Shown piece by piece: positions 48,891-56,177 of a DNA stretch of 64,000 bases (its first letter is position 1; each line of letters begins with the position of its first letter). The notes under the pieces are model-generated. The model searched no databases. It saw nothing but the letters and a program-made list of their open reading frames with translations, and was not told the DNA's origin. The stretch is from Nocardioides sp. SLBN-35 (lineage in GTDB: Bacteria; Actinomycetota; Actinomycetes; Propionibacteriales; Nocardioidaceae). Both the position numbers and the translations under genes were made by a program. The stretch is from positions 3,100,001-3,164,000 of the forward strand of contig NZ_VFNU01000001.1 of NCBI RefSeq assembly GCF_006715725.1, in the 5' to 3' direction.

Positions 48891-49889
48891 ATGGTTCGCA
48901 TCGGCATCAACGGAGCAGGTCGGATCGGGCGGGCCTTCCTGAGGCTCGCGGCCACGGAGCCCGACCTCGAGGTCGTGGCCGTCAACGACCTCACCGACGT
49001 CGCGACGCTGCGCCACCTCCTGCGTCGCGACAGCACCTTCGGCGCGTTCCCCACCCGGGTCGAGGTCGGTGGCGACGACCTCCTTCTGGTGGGCGAACGC
49101 AAGGTCGCGGTGACCCGCAGCGCGGATCCCGGCGACCTCGACTGGACGGCGTACGACGTGGACGTGGTGCTCGAGAGCACCGGCCGGTTCCGCAGCAGGG
49201 AGCTCGCCCAGGTCCACCTCGCGGGAGGGGCACGGAAGGTGGTGCTGTCCTCACCCGGCAAGGACGTCGACGCGACGATCGTGATGGGGGTCAACGACTC
49301 GACGTACGACCCCGGTCGTCATCACGTCGTCTCGAACGCGTCGTGCACCACCAACTGCGCCGCGCCCATGGTGAAGGTGCTCCAGGAGGCGTTCGGGATC
49401 CAGCACGGCCTGATGACGACGGTCCACGCCTACACCAACGACCAGAACCTGCTCGACGCCCCGCACAAGGATCCGCGGCGCGCTCGCGCCGGGGCGGTCA
49501 ACATCATCCCCACCTCGACGGGAGCGGCCCGTGCGGTCGGCGAGGTGATCCCCGCGGTCGCGGGTCGCCTCGACGGCCGGGCTCTGCGGGTTCCCGTCGT
49601 CGACGGCTCGATCGTCGACCTCAGTGTCCTGCTGGATCGCAACGTCAGCGCCGCCGACGTCAACGCCGCGTTCGCGAAGGCGGCGAAGACGGGGCCGCTG
49701 GCCGGACTGCTCACCTACGAGGACGACCCGCTGGTCTCCTCCGACGTCGTACGCGACCCGGCGTCGTGCGTGTTCGACAGCACGCTCACCCAGGCCTCGG
49801 GACGGCTGGTGAAGGTCTTCGGCTGGTACGACAACGAGTGGGGCTACACCTGCCGGCTCGCCGACCTGGTCCGCCTGGTGTCCCGATGA
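48891..49889 (+). CDS. gap: glyceraldehyde-3-phosphate dehydrogenase
   Basis: A 332-residue type I GAPDH. NAD-binding motif INGAGRIGRAFLRLA at the N-terminus, catalytic Cys152 in SNASCTTNC, active-site His in VHAYTNDQ, and the C-terminal WYDNEWGYTCRL. It interconverts glyceraldehyde 3-phosphate and 1,3-bisphosphoglycerate. Being in a stress cluster rather than with pgk/tpi genes suggests a second, conditionally used copy, perhaps serving gluconeogenesis. CAGGAGACGAGC precedes the ATG. It overlaps the glyoxalase-like gene by ATGA. Confidence 0.92.
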   Translation: MVRIGINGAGRIGRAFLRLAATEPDLEVVAVNDLTDVATLRHLLRRDSTFGAFPTRVEVGGDDLLLVGERKVAVTRSADPGDLDWTAYDVDVVLESTGRFRSRELAQVHLAGGARKVVLSSPGKDVDATIVMGVNDSTYDPGRHHVVSNASCTTNCAAPMVKVLQEAFGIQHGLMTTVHAYTNDQNLLDAPHKDPRRARAGAVNIIPTSTGAARAVGEVIPAVAGRLDGRALRVPVVDGSIVDLSVLLDRNVSAADVNAAFAKAAKTGPLAGLLTYEDDPLVSSDVVRDPASCVFDSTLTQASGRLVKVFGWYDNEWGYTCRLADLVRLVSR

Positions 49890-50278
49890 GCCGCCCCGAG
49901 GTGCCCGCCCCGGGGCGCGGCGTCATCCACTGGGAGATCGGCGCCCGGGACGCCGAACGCCTGCGCAAGTTCTACGCGGACCTGTTCGGGTGGGAGATCA
50001 GGGACGCCGGCCCCGGATACTCGCTGATGGTGTCCGACGGCGACGGCATCGGTGGCGGCATCCTGCAGGTCGAGGATCCGATGCCGACGTACTTGACCGT
50101 CCACGTCGGAGTCGATGACGTCGAGACCGTCCTGGCACGCAGCGCCACGCTGGGTGCGACCGAGACGGTCGCGCCGACCTTGATCCCCGGCGTCGGGTAC
50201 TTCGCGATGTTCCGGGACCCCGAGGGGCACGACATCGGTATCCTCGCTCCCCTGCCGACTCGGCCTCTGCAGAGCTGA
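49886..50278 (+). CDS. glyoxalase/VOC-family protein
   Basis: A 130-residue vicinal-oxygen-chelate fold protein with two beta-alpha-beta modules (GVIHWEIGARDAERLRKFYADLFGWEI and YLTVHVGVDDVETVLARSATLGA) and FRDPEGHDIGIL at the end. Metal ligands would be His16, a mid-chain residue and Glu/His near the end. Function could be methylglyoxal detoxification, which fits a GAPDH partner because triose phosphates generate methylglyoxal, but the family is broad. Confidence 0.78.
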   Translation: MSRPEVPAPGRGVIHWEIGARDAERLRKFYADLFGWEIRDAGPGYSLMVSDGDGIGGGILQVEDPMPTYLTVHVGVDDVETVLARSATLGATETVAPTLIPGVGYFAMFRDPEGHDIGILAPLPTRPLQS

Positions 50279-50306
50279 CCGCGCGCCGTCGGTGGCCGTC
50301 GGTGGC

Positions 50307-51800
50307 TCACGAGAGCCAGCGAGCATGCCTCGAGTGCCGCAGCCGTAGCCATTCCTCGCCGTACGTCGCGCGCTCGGCGGACTGTTCGGCTCCCAGCTCA
50401 TCGACGATCCTCGCCACTGTCAGGGAGCGCTCCCGCCCGAACCCGGCGACGGCCACCCTGGCGACCGCATCGTCGTGATGCCGCCCGAGCGCCTCCTGCA
50501 GGGAGGCCATCGCCTCCGCGAGGTCCGTCGCACGCTCGCCGAGCCGCCCCTGCGCGGCCTCGGCCGCGTAGCGCAGCCGCTTCGCCACCTTCCGCACCTC
50601 GTGCAGCGACTCGTCCCGTCGAGCGGAAGGGGCATGCTCGGCCGCCTTCGCCGCGGCCTCGAGCCGCGTCCACTCGGCGCGCAGGCCACGGCGGAGCTCA
50701 CGACGTGCGGGGCGCCGGGCGTTCGGCGACCAAGGCGGCCACGCGGCCGGATCCGTGAGGGCCAGGACCAGGGCGTCGTACCGCCCGCCGTCCAGGGCAC
50801 GACGTGCGGTCTCGCGAGCCGCCGCCAGGTCGCGGGCCAGGGCCTCGTCGATCCAGGCCTCCTGCGCCGCGTCGGTGGATTCGTGCTGGGCCACCAGCGC
50901 ACCGAGATGGTCGCGGAGCACCTCCAGGTCACGCTCGCGTCCCAGGACGTCGACCAGCCAGCCCAGCTCGGCGCGCACGTGCGAGGCTGCCCGGCGGTCG
51001 AAGTCACGGCGGTAGCAGGCCAGGACCGCCCGGATCCGGCGGCACGCGACGCGCATCTGGTGTACCGCGTCGGGCAGATCGGCACGCACCTGCGGATCGA
51101 GCTGACGCAACCGGCGCACCTGCGCATCGAGGTAGGGCGCCAACACGTCACGGGCACTCGCGGCGCCCGGGCTCGCCCCGGTCACGTCCTGCGGAGGCAC
51201 GACATCCAGCACGTGGGCCAGCTTGGAGGCATACCTCGACGGCGATGCCCCCGCCTCCCGGAGACGGGCGGTCGTCGCGCGGGCCAGCTCGGCGTCGTCC
51301 TCGGTGAGCTCGACCTCCCACTCGCGCCAGACCAGTCGAGCCTCCCGCTCGCCGCGCCGGCGTTCGCCGACGACCCGGTCGTCGCAGACCTCGGCGACGA
51401 GGTTCCCGGCAGCATCGACGACGGGCAACACCGTGCGTCGGGTGCTGACCGTGCCGACCTTCCTCAGACGTGCGCCTCGCGTCGTGCCCCGCAACAGCTC
51501 CTCCAGCCGCTGCGGGACCCGCTCGTCGTCACCCAGCGGGACCCGGACCTCGTGACGGCCCTTGTCGCTCGGCAGCTTCAGGTGCCAGCCTGCGTCCTCG
51601 CCGCCACGGCGACGACGCAGCGTGATGCCCAGGCTCATCAGGTCGAGGGCGGCGGTGTCGTAGTAGCTGGCCTCGAGATCGACCTCCCTGGGCGCGCCGA
51701 CGGCGCCCGCACGAGGCAGACCGGTGAGGTCGGGGAGCGTGGCGTCGACAGGCACCTCGAACTTCGACTCGATCTCCAAGACGTGCGTGTCGACGCTCAT
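50307..51800 (-). CDS. CYTH-CHAD domain protein
   Basis: A 497-residue protein. The N-terminal CYTH (triphosphate tunnel) domain has the opening HVLEIESKFEVP (ExExK) and R/K-rich strands to about residue 200. The C-terminal CHAD domain (about 215-490) is a helical bundle rich in conserved Arg/His (VHQMRVACRRIRAVL, LHEVRKVAKRLRYAAEAA). CYTH enzymes hydrolyse triphosphates and CHAD domains bind polyphosphate granules, so a role in polyphosphate handling under stress is likely. The DosR-like site at 51861 is 60 bp upstream. Confidence 0.88.
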   Translation of the reverse strand: MSVDTHVLEIESKFEVPVDATLPDLTGLPRAGAVGAPREVDLEASYYDTAALDLMSLGITLRRRRGGEDAGWHLKLPSDKGRHEVRVPLGDDERVPQRLEELLRGTTRGARLRKVGTVSTRRTVLPVVDAAGNLVAEVCDDRVVGERRRGEREARLVWREWEVELTEDDAELARATTARLREAGASPSRYASKLAHVLDVVPPQDVTGASPGAASARDVLAPYLDAQVRRLRQLDPQVRADLPDAVHQMRVACRRIRAVLACYRRDFDRRAASHVRAELGWLVDVLGRERDLEVLRDHLGALVAQHESTDAAQEAWIDEALARDLAAARETARRALDGGRYDALVLALTDPAAWPPWSPNARRPARRELRRGLRAEWTRLEAAAKAAEHAPSARRDESLHEVRKVAKRLRYAAEAAQGRLGERATDLAEAMASLQEALGRHHDDAVARVAVAGFGRERSLTVARIVDELGAEQSAERATYGEEWLRLRHSRHARWLS

Positions 51801-51860
51801 GCTTCCTCCGTCCGAAGTGCTCTCCGGCTCGATCGTCTCGTGGTGCCGGGCCGCCGACAG

Positions 51861-51874
51861 GGGCCCAAGGTCCT
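51861..51874. promoter_or_regulatory. DosR-box-like site between CYTH-CHAD and ABC genes
   Basis: GGGCCCAAGGTCCT (reverse AGGACCTTGGGCCC) in the divergent gap: 60 bp before the CYTH-CHAD gene (51800) and 86 bp before the ABC ATPase (51961). Confidence 0.62.
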
Positions 51875-51960
51875 GCTGCGGGCGGCAGTTCGCCTCTGAC
51901 CGGTGCCTGTCAGCGTGGCCACGATGGACGACTGGCGGCGCGAGGAAGGAGACCCACGCC

Positions 51961-52923
51961 ATGGGAGCGCGAAGTCCTGCCGTCCGGACCACCGGACTGA
52001 GCAAGCGGTTCGGCAAGAGCGTGGCCCTCACGCATCTGGACCTGGTCGTCGCGCCGGGCACGATCTGCGGGTTCCTGGGCCCCAACGGGGCTGGCAAGAC
52101 GACCGCCATCAAGCTGCTCGCCGGCCTGTACCGCCCCACGGCCGGGAGCGTCGAGGTCCTCGGGCACGACGTGGCCAGCGCGCGCGACCGCGTGCAGGCA
52201 TCGATCGGCTACCTGCCGGGCGACTTCACCGGGTACGCCGACCAGTCGGGTCGCCGCTTCCTGCGACTCCTCGCGCAGCTTCGTGGCGGCGTGGACGACT
52301 CCTTCGTCGCGCACCTGGCCGAGCGACTCGAGGTCGACCTCGAGCGCCGGATCGGGACGCTGTCGCGGGGGAACCGACAGAAGATCGGCATCATCCAGGC
52401 GTTCATGAACCAGGCCCCGCTCCTCCTGCTCGACGAGCCCACCAGCGGCCTCGACCCCCTCATGCAGCGAGAGTTCCACCTGATGCTCCACGAGGCGAGG
52501 GACCGCGGCCAGACCGTGCTGCTGAGCTCGCACGTGCTCTCGGAGGTCGCCGAGGTCGCTGACGACGTGGCCATCCTGCGCGAGGGCTCGCTGCTCGACC
52601 TGCGCTCGATGGCCGACCTGCGCTGCGGCCTCTCCCGTCGCGTCGAGCTCCGGTTCGGGGACGACGTCCCCGCAGCCGCGATCCGCCAGGTCGCCGGCGT
52701 GCACAACCTGGAGGTCCTCGGCCTGACGGCCCGGCTCGATCTGACCGGCGAGGCAGCCGAGCTGCTGCGGGCGGTCCTCCCCTACGACCTGCGCGACGTA
52801 CAGATCCACGACACCGAGCTGGCCGATGTCTTCCTCGGCTACTACACCCAGGAGGCCCCCCGTGCTCACGATCTGCCGCAAGGCACTGTGGGATCAGCGC
52901 CGCACCCTGCCCGCCTGGGCTAG
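51961..52923 (+). CDS. ABC transporter ATP-binding protein
   Basis: A 320-residue ATPase of the DRA/CcmA-type exporter group. Walker A GPNGAGKTT (about 40-48), an ABC signature of form LSRGNRQKIG, Walker B LLLLDEPTSGLDP and the switch His in LLSSHVLSEV are intact. A C-terminal accessory domain follows, and its last residues lie in sequence shared with the start of the permease gene (62-bp overlap). The exported substrate is unknown. Confidence 0.88.
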   Translation: MGARSPAVRTTGLSKRFGKSVALTHLDLVVAPGTICGFLGPNGAGKTTAIKLLAGLYRPTAGSVEVLGHDVASARDRVQASIGYLPGDFTGYADQSGRRFLRLLAQLRGGVDDSFVAHLAERLEVDLERRIGTLSRGNRQKIGIIQAFMNQAPLLLLDEPTSGLDPLMQREFHLMLHEARDRGQTVLLSSHVLSEVAEVADDVAILREGSLLDLRSMADLRCGLSRRVELRFGDDVPAAAIRQVAGVHNLEVLGLTARLDLTGEAAELLRAVLPYDLRDVQIHDTELADVFLGYYTQEAPRAHDLPQGTVGSAPHPARLG

Positions 52924-53656
52924 CGGCATCGTCCTCTCCGTCGTTCTCGAGGCGGCGATGTGGCCGTCGATCTCGTCGATGTCCTCGCTCGACTCCTACC
53001 TGACCGAGTTCCCCGAGGCGCTCAAGGACATGTTCTCGATCGACCAGATGTCGACAGGCACCGGCTTCCTCAACGCCGAGCTGTTCTCCTTGATGCTGCC
53101 CCTGCTCTTCGTGATCTTCGGCATCCTGCGCGGAGCGCGAGCACTCGCCGGGGAGGAGGAGGCCGGAACGCTCGACCTGCTGCTGGTGACACCCCTGTCC
53201 ACCACTCGACTGCTCCTCGGTGAGGCCCTCGCGCTGACCGTGGCGATCACGGTGCTGGGCGTCGCGACACTCGGCGGCACCCTGGCCGGCAGCGCGCTCT
53301 TCGACCTCGGGATCCCGGTCCGCTCGGCCGCGGCGGGCGCGAGTGCGTGCACCCTGCTGGGGCTGGTCCACGGCGTCCTGGCGCTGACGGCCGGCGCCGT
53401 CCTGGGCCGGCGCGGTCCGGCCATCGGCGTGGCGACCGCGGCCGCGCTCGCGGCCTACGTCCTCTACGTGGGCGGTCTCTTCGTCGACCGGCTCTCGGAC
53501 GTCCGGGGCATCTCCCCGTTCCACCAGGCCCTGCACGCGGGTCCGCTCGCCACCGACTTCCCGGTCTCGTTCCTCACCCTGCTGCTGGTGTCGGCCGGTC
53601 TGGTCGCGCTCGCCCTGCCTGTGTGGGCGCGGCGCGACATCGGCGCGCATCGCTGA
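52862..53656 (+). CDS. ABC transporter permease (ABC-2 type)
   Basis: A 264-residue protein with six membrane segments: the first at about 15-35, a cluster from about 75 (LMLPLLFVIFGILRGARALAGEEEAGTLDLLL, the conserved ABC-2 motif) and the last near 240. GTG at 52862 was chosen because GGAGG lies six bases upstream; an earlier in-frame ATG lacks a ribosome site. It forms an exporter with the preceding ATPase. Confidence 0.82.
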   Translation: MLTICRKALWDQRRTLPAWASGIVLSVVLEAAMWPSISSMSSLDSYLTEFPEALKDMFSIDQMSTGTGFLNAELFSLMLPLLFVIFGILRGARALAGEEEAGTLDLLLVTPLSTTRLLLGEALALTVAITVLGVATLGGTLAGSALFDLGIPVRSAAAGASACTLLGLVHGVLALTAGAVLGRRGPAIGVATAAALAAYVLYVGGLFVDRLSDVRGISPFHQALHAGPLATDFPVSFLTLLLVSAGLVALALPVWARRDIGAHR

Positions 53657-53686
53657 GCAGGCTCGGGACGTGACGTGCCGCGCCCC

Positions 53687-53702
53687 GGGACCTTTGACCC
53701 TG
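53687..53702 (+). promoter_or_regulatory. DosR-box-like site upstream of devR
   Basis: GGGACCTTTGACCCTG, 34 bp upstream of the devR-like ATG at 53737. It suggests autoregulation, as known for mycobacterial devR. Confidence 0.68.
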
Positions 53703-53736
53703 CCCGTGCGGATCCCGCCGAGGGATGCTGAGCCTC

Positions 53737-54813
53737 ATGCAGGCTCCTGAGATCGGCGCGTGGAGGTGTGCGCTCGCCCTCCTCACCAGCGGCCCCGTCG
53801 AGCGCGCGGCGCGGCTCCGGGAGGTCGACGCGGTCCTCGACGACCTGCCGTCCCACCTCGGTGCTCCGCTGCGCCGCGCCGTCGCCGCGCTCACGGACCC
53901 GCTGGGCACCACGATGTCCGAACCCTCGCCGGCCTCATGCGACGCGGATGTGGCCGACCTGTGCAACATCCTCGACACCGCCACGACCTCCGACCCCCTC
54001 GGAGGCGGGCTGGTCCTGCGTGAGCGTCGCGAACGGATCGAGGCGCTGCAAGCCCGCCTCGAGGCGGCAGCGAGTCCCTGGGAGGGGGCCGTCGACGCGG
54101 TGTGCGCCAGCTTCCGCGCACAGCCCGCGAGGCTGACGGTGGTGCCCGATCCCGAGGTCCGGCGGCTCGACGACGGCCCTGCACGGCTGCGGGTGTTCCT
54201 GCTCGACGACCACGAAGTCGTCCGGCGGGGCCTGCGCGACCTGCTGGAGGGCACCGGGGAGTTCGAGGTGGTCGGCGAGAGCGGCAGTGCCGTCCGGGCC
54301 CGGGCGATCATCCCGGCACTACGACCGCACGTCGCCGTCCTCGACGGGCGACTCCCCGACGGCACCGGCATGGAGGTCTGCCGCGACGTCCGCTCCGTCG
54401 ATCCCACCATCCAGGCACTGATCCTGACGTCCTACGACGACGATGACGCCCTCTTCACCGCCATCCTCGCCGGTGCGGCCGGCTACGTCCTCAAGCAGGC
54501 GTCGAGCGAGGACCTCGTCGACGCCGTACGCGTCGTCGCCGGCGGCCGCTCACTCATCGACCCCGCTCTGACCGCCCGCGTCCTCGACCGGCTGCGCAGC
54601 CCCGAGCCCGAGAGCGACACGCTGGTCGGCATCACCGACCGTGAACAGGAGATCCTCGACCTGATCGCGGACGGACTGACCAACCGGCAGATCGGCGAAC
54701 GACTGTGCCTGGCCGAGAAGACCGTCAAGAACTACGTCTCGACACTCCTGGCCAAGCTCGGCCTCGAGCGCCGCACGCAGGCGGCGGTCCTGGCCACACG
54801 CCTGCGCCGCTGA
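53737..54813 (+). CDS. devR: DevR/DosR-like response regulator with N-terminal extension
   Basis: A 358-residue regulator. Residues from about 152 to the end match DevR (DosR) closely: VFLLDDHEVVRRGLRDLL, phospho-acceptor D203 in VLDGRLPDG, LILTSY, AGAAGYVLKQ, then the LuxR helix-turn-helix LTNRQIGERLCLAEKTVKNYVSTLLAKLGLERRTQAAV. DNA-contacting K/N residues of the recognition helix (EKTVKNYV) are identical to the mycobacterial type. The first 145 residues are a helical region not found in DevR. ATG at 53725 is an alternative start. No devS-type kinase is adjacent, so its kinase must lie elsewhere. It is the likely master of the surrounding region. Confidence 0.88.
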   Translation: MQAPEIGAWRCALALLTSGPVERAARLREVDAVLDDLPSHLGAPLRRAVAALTDPLGTTMSEPSPASCDADVADLCNILDTATTSDPLGGGLVLRERRERIEALQARLEAAASPWEGAVDAVCASFRAQPARLTVVPDPEVRRLDDGPARLRVFLLDDHEVVRRGLRDLLEGTGEFEVVGESGSAVRARAIIPALRPHVAVLDGRLPDGTGMEVCRDVRSVDPTIQALILTSYDDDDALFTAILAGAAGYVLKQASSEDLVDAVRVVAGGRSLIDPALTARVLDRLRSPEPESDTLVGITDREQEILDLIADGLTNRQIGERLCLAEKTVKNYVSTLLAKLGLERRTQAAVLATRLRR

Positions 54814-54825
54814 CCCTGCGACACG

Positions 54826-54869
54826 CGACAGCGGCTCCCTCCTGCCCGGGCAGGAGGGAGCCGCTGTCG
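54826..54869. terminator. bidirectional terminator hairpin
   Basis: A perfect 44-bp palindrome with 22-bp arms (CGACAGCGGCTCCCTCCTGC ... ) placed 12 bp after the devR stop and 9 bp before the end of the convergent hspX-like gene. Sequence on both strands can form the same stem, so it probably ends both transcripts. Confidence 0.85.
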
Positions 54870-54878
54870 GTCTCCACG

Positions 54879-55319
54879 TCAGGATGCGCCCGCCGCGTCC
54901 TGGGTCCCATGGGCGATCGGGACCTGGACCGGCGCCGCCTCGGGCTCGGCCACGGGCATCGACACGGTCAGCACACCGGCGTCGTAGGTCGCCGTGACGT
55001 CCTCCGCGCGGCAGCCGTGCGGCAGCCGCAGGCGGCGCGTGAACGAGCCGCAGTGCATCTCGGAGCGGTACTTGTCGTGCTCCTCTCCGCGTCGCTCCCC
55101 GTGGATCGTCAGAGCGTCGTCCGCGATGCTCACCTCGACGTCCTTGTCGGGGTCGATCCCGGGCAGGTCGGCACGCACGACGTAGTGCCCGTCGTCGACG
55201 TACTCCTCCACGGGGATGTAGCCGTCGTTCAGGACCGCCCGGAACGGTCCTGTCGTCTCCAGCCAGTCGAACACGTCGGTGAGCGGGGTGAAGCCACCCC
55301 TGCGAACCAGTTGCGTCAT
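54879..55319 (-). CDS. hspX: Hsp20/alpha-crystallin small heat-shock protein, HspX-like
   Basis: A 146-residue small heat-shock protein. The alpha-crystallin domain occupies about residues 40-125: YVVRADLPGIDPDKDVEVSIADDALTIHGER, then GSFTRRLRLPHGCRAEDVTATYDAGVLTVSMPV. Wording such as ADLPGIDPDKDVEV is very close to mycobacterial Acr/HspX, the hallmark DosR target. It holds unfolding proteins in soluble complexes without ATP. ATG at 55319 follows GGAGACC; an ATG nine bases earlier has a very short ribosome spacing. Confidence 0.9.
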   Translation of the reverse strand: MTQLVRRGGFTPLTDVFDWLETTGPFRAVLNDGYIPVEEYVDDGHYVVRADLPGIDPDKDVEVSIADDALTIHGERRGEEHDKYRSEMHCGSFTRRLRLPHGCRAEDVTATYDAGVLTVSMPVAEPEAAPVQVPIAHGTQDAAGAS

Positions 55320-55403
55320 GGTCTCCATGTCCTTTCTCGGGATCCCCCGCACTCGGGAGGCGGGGCGTGCCTCCATCGTGTGACGCGGCACGGCGCCGCA
55401 GAG

Positions 55404-55418
55404 CGGCCATTGGTCCCC
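55404..55418 (-). promoter_or_regulatory. DosR-box-like site upstream of hspX
   Basis: CGGCCATTGGTCCCC (reverse GGGGACCAATGGCCG), 85 bp upstream of the hspX-like start at 55319. Confidence 0.6.
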
Positions 55419-55484
55419 GTCAGCGCGGACGAACGGCCCGAGCTGTGCGGACGACGTCGAAAGGCCGGCTGCCTGCCGTCCCTC

Positions 55485-55498
55485 GTGACCTTGGTCCC
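55485..55498 (+). promoter_or_regulatory. DosR-box-like site upstream of the Rv1733c-like gene
   Basis: GTGACCTTGGTCCC, 95 bp upstream of the ATG at 55594. It would also drive the downstream fusion and Usp genes, which are translationally coupled. Confidence 0.55.
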
Positions 55499-55593
55499 GT
55501 CGGATCCCGTCCCTCGCCCCTGCCGGGCTGACGCCCACAGGAGTGGGATCGAGGAGGCAGTCGACAGCGAGACGAAGGAGAGGTGCGAGGGCG

Positions 55594-56172
55594 ATGCACG
55601 AGCGAAGGACGGCGCAAGGACTGGCACGCAGGCTCGGGATCGAGCGCAACCCCCTGCGCCGGCGCAGCGACCGTCTCGAGACCCGCGCCCGCATCGCCGC
55701 CCTGCTGCTCTGCGCGGTCGCGGTTCCCGTCGCGGTCGAGGCCGGTGTCCTGGCCCACCACCACCTGTCGGCCGCCGCCGCGCACGAGGTGGCGACGCGA
55801 CAGCGCCACACGGCCGTCGTCGTGGACGAGCCCCACGTGAGCGCGGCACGGTCCGTGCTCGTGACGACGGCCCGCGTCGCGTGGACCGGTACGTCGGGCG
55901 AGACCAGGAGGGCGACGGTCCTCGCACCGCCCGGCACCCGGGGCGGTGATCGGATGACGGTCTGGAGCACGCCGGACGGCGTCGTCACCGCCCCGCCCCT
56001 GTCCGGTCGCGACGTGCTGGCGCTCGCGGTCCTGACCGGAGCCGGCCTGGTCCTCGGCGCGGTCGCCCTGAGCCTGGTGCTCCTCGCCGTGCTGCGCCGG
56101 CTGCTCGACCGCCGGCGCCTGCGTGCCTGGGAGACGGAGTGGGCCCAGATCGACACCGCCGGGCGGCGGTGA
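55594..56172 (+). CDS. Rv1733c-like two-helix membrane protein
   Basis: A 192-residue protein of the Rv1733c family. The N-terminal signature LGIERNPLRRRSDRLETR precedes one membrane segment (IAALLLCAVAVPVAVEAGVLA). An external region of about 90 residues with a Trp-containing beta domain follows, then a second membrane segment (LAVLTGAGLVLGAVALSLVLLAVL). Rv1733c is a DosR-induced membrane protein and T-cell antigen of unknown role. The last codons overlap the GTG/ATG of the next gene. Confidence 0.82.
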   Translation: MHERRTAQGLARRLGIERNPLRRRSDRLETRARIAALLLCAVAVPVAVEAGVLAHHHLSAAAAHEVATRQRHTAVVVDEPHVSAARSVLVTTARVAWTGTSGETRRATVLAPPGTRGGDRMTVWSTPDGVVTAPPLSGRDVLALAVLTGAGLVLGAVALSLVLLAVLRRLLDRRRLRAWETEWAQIDTAGRR

Positions 56173-56177
56173 CGACG

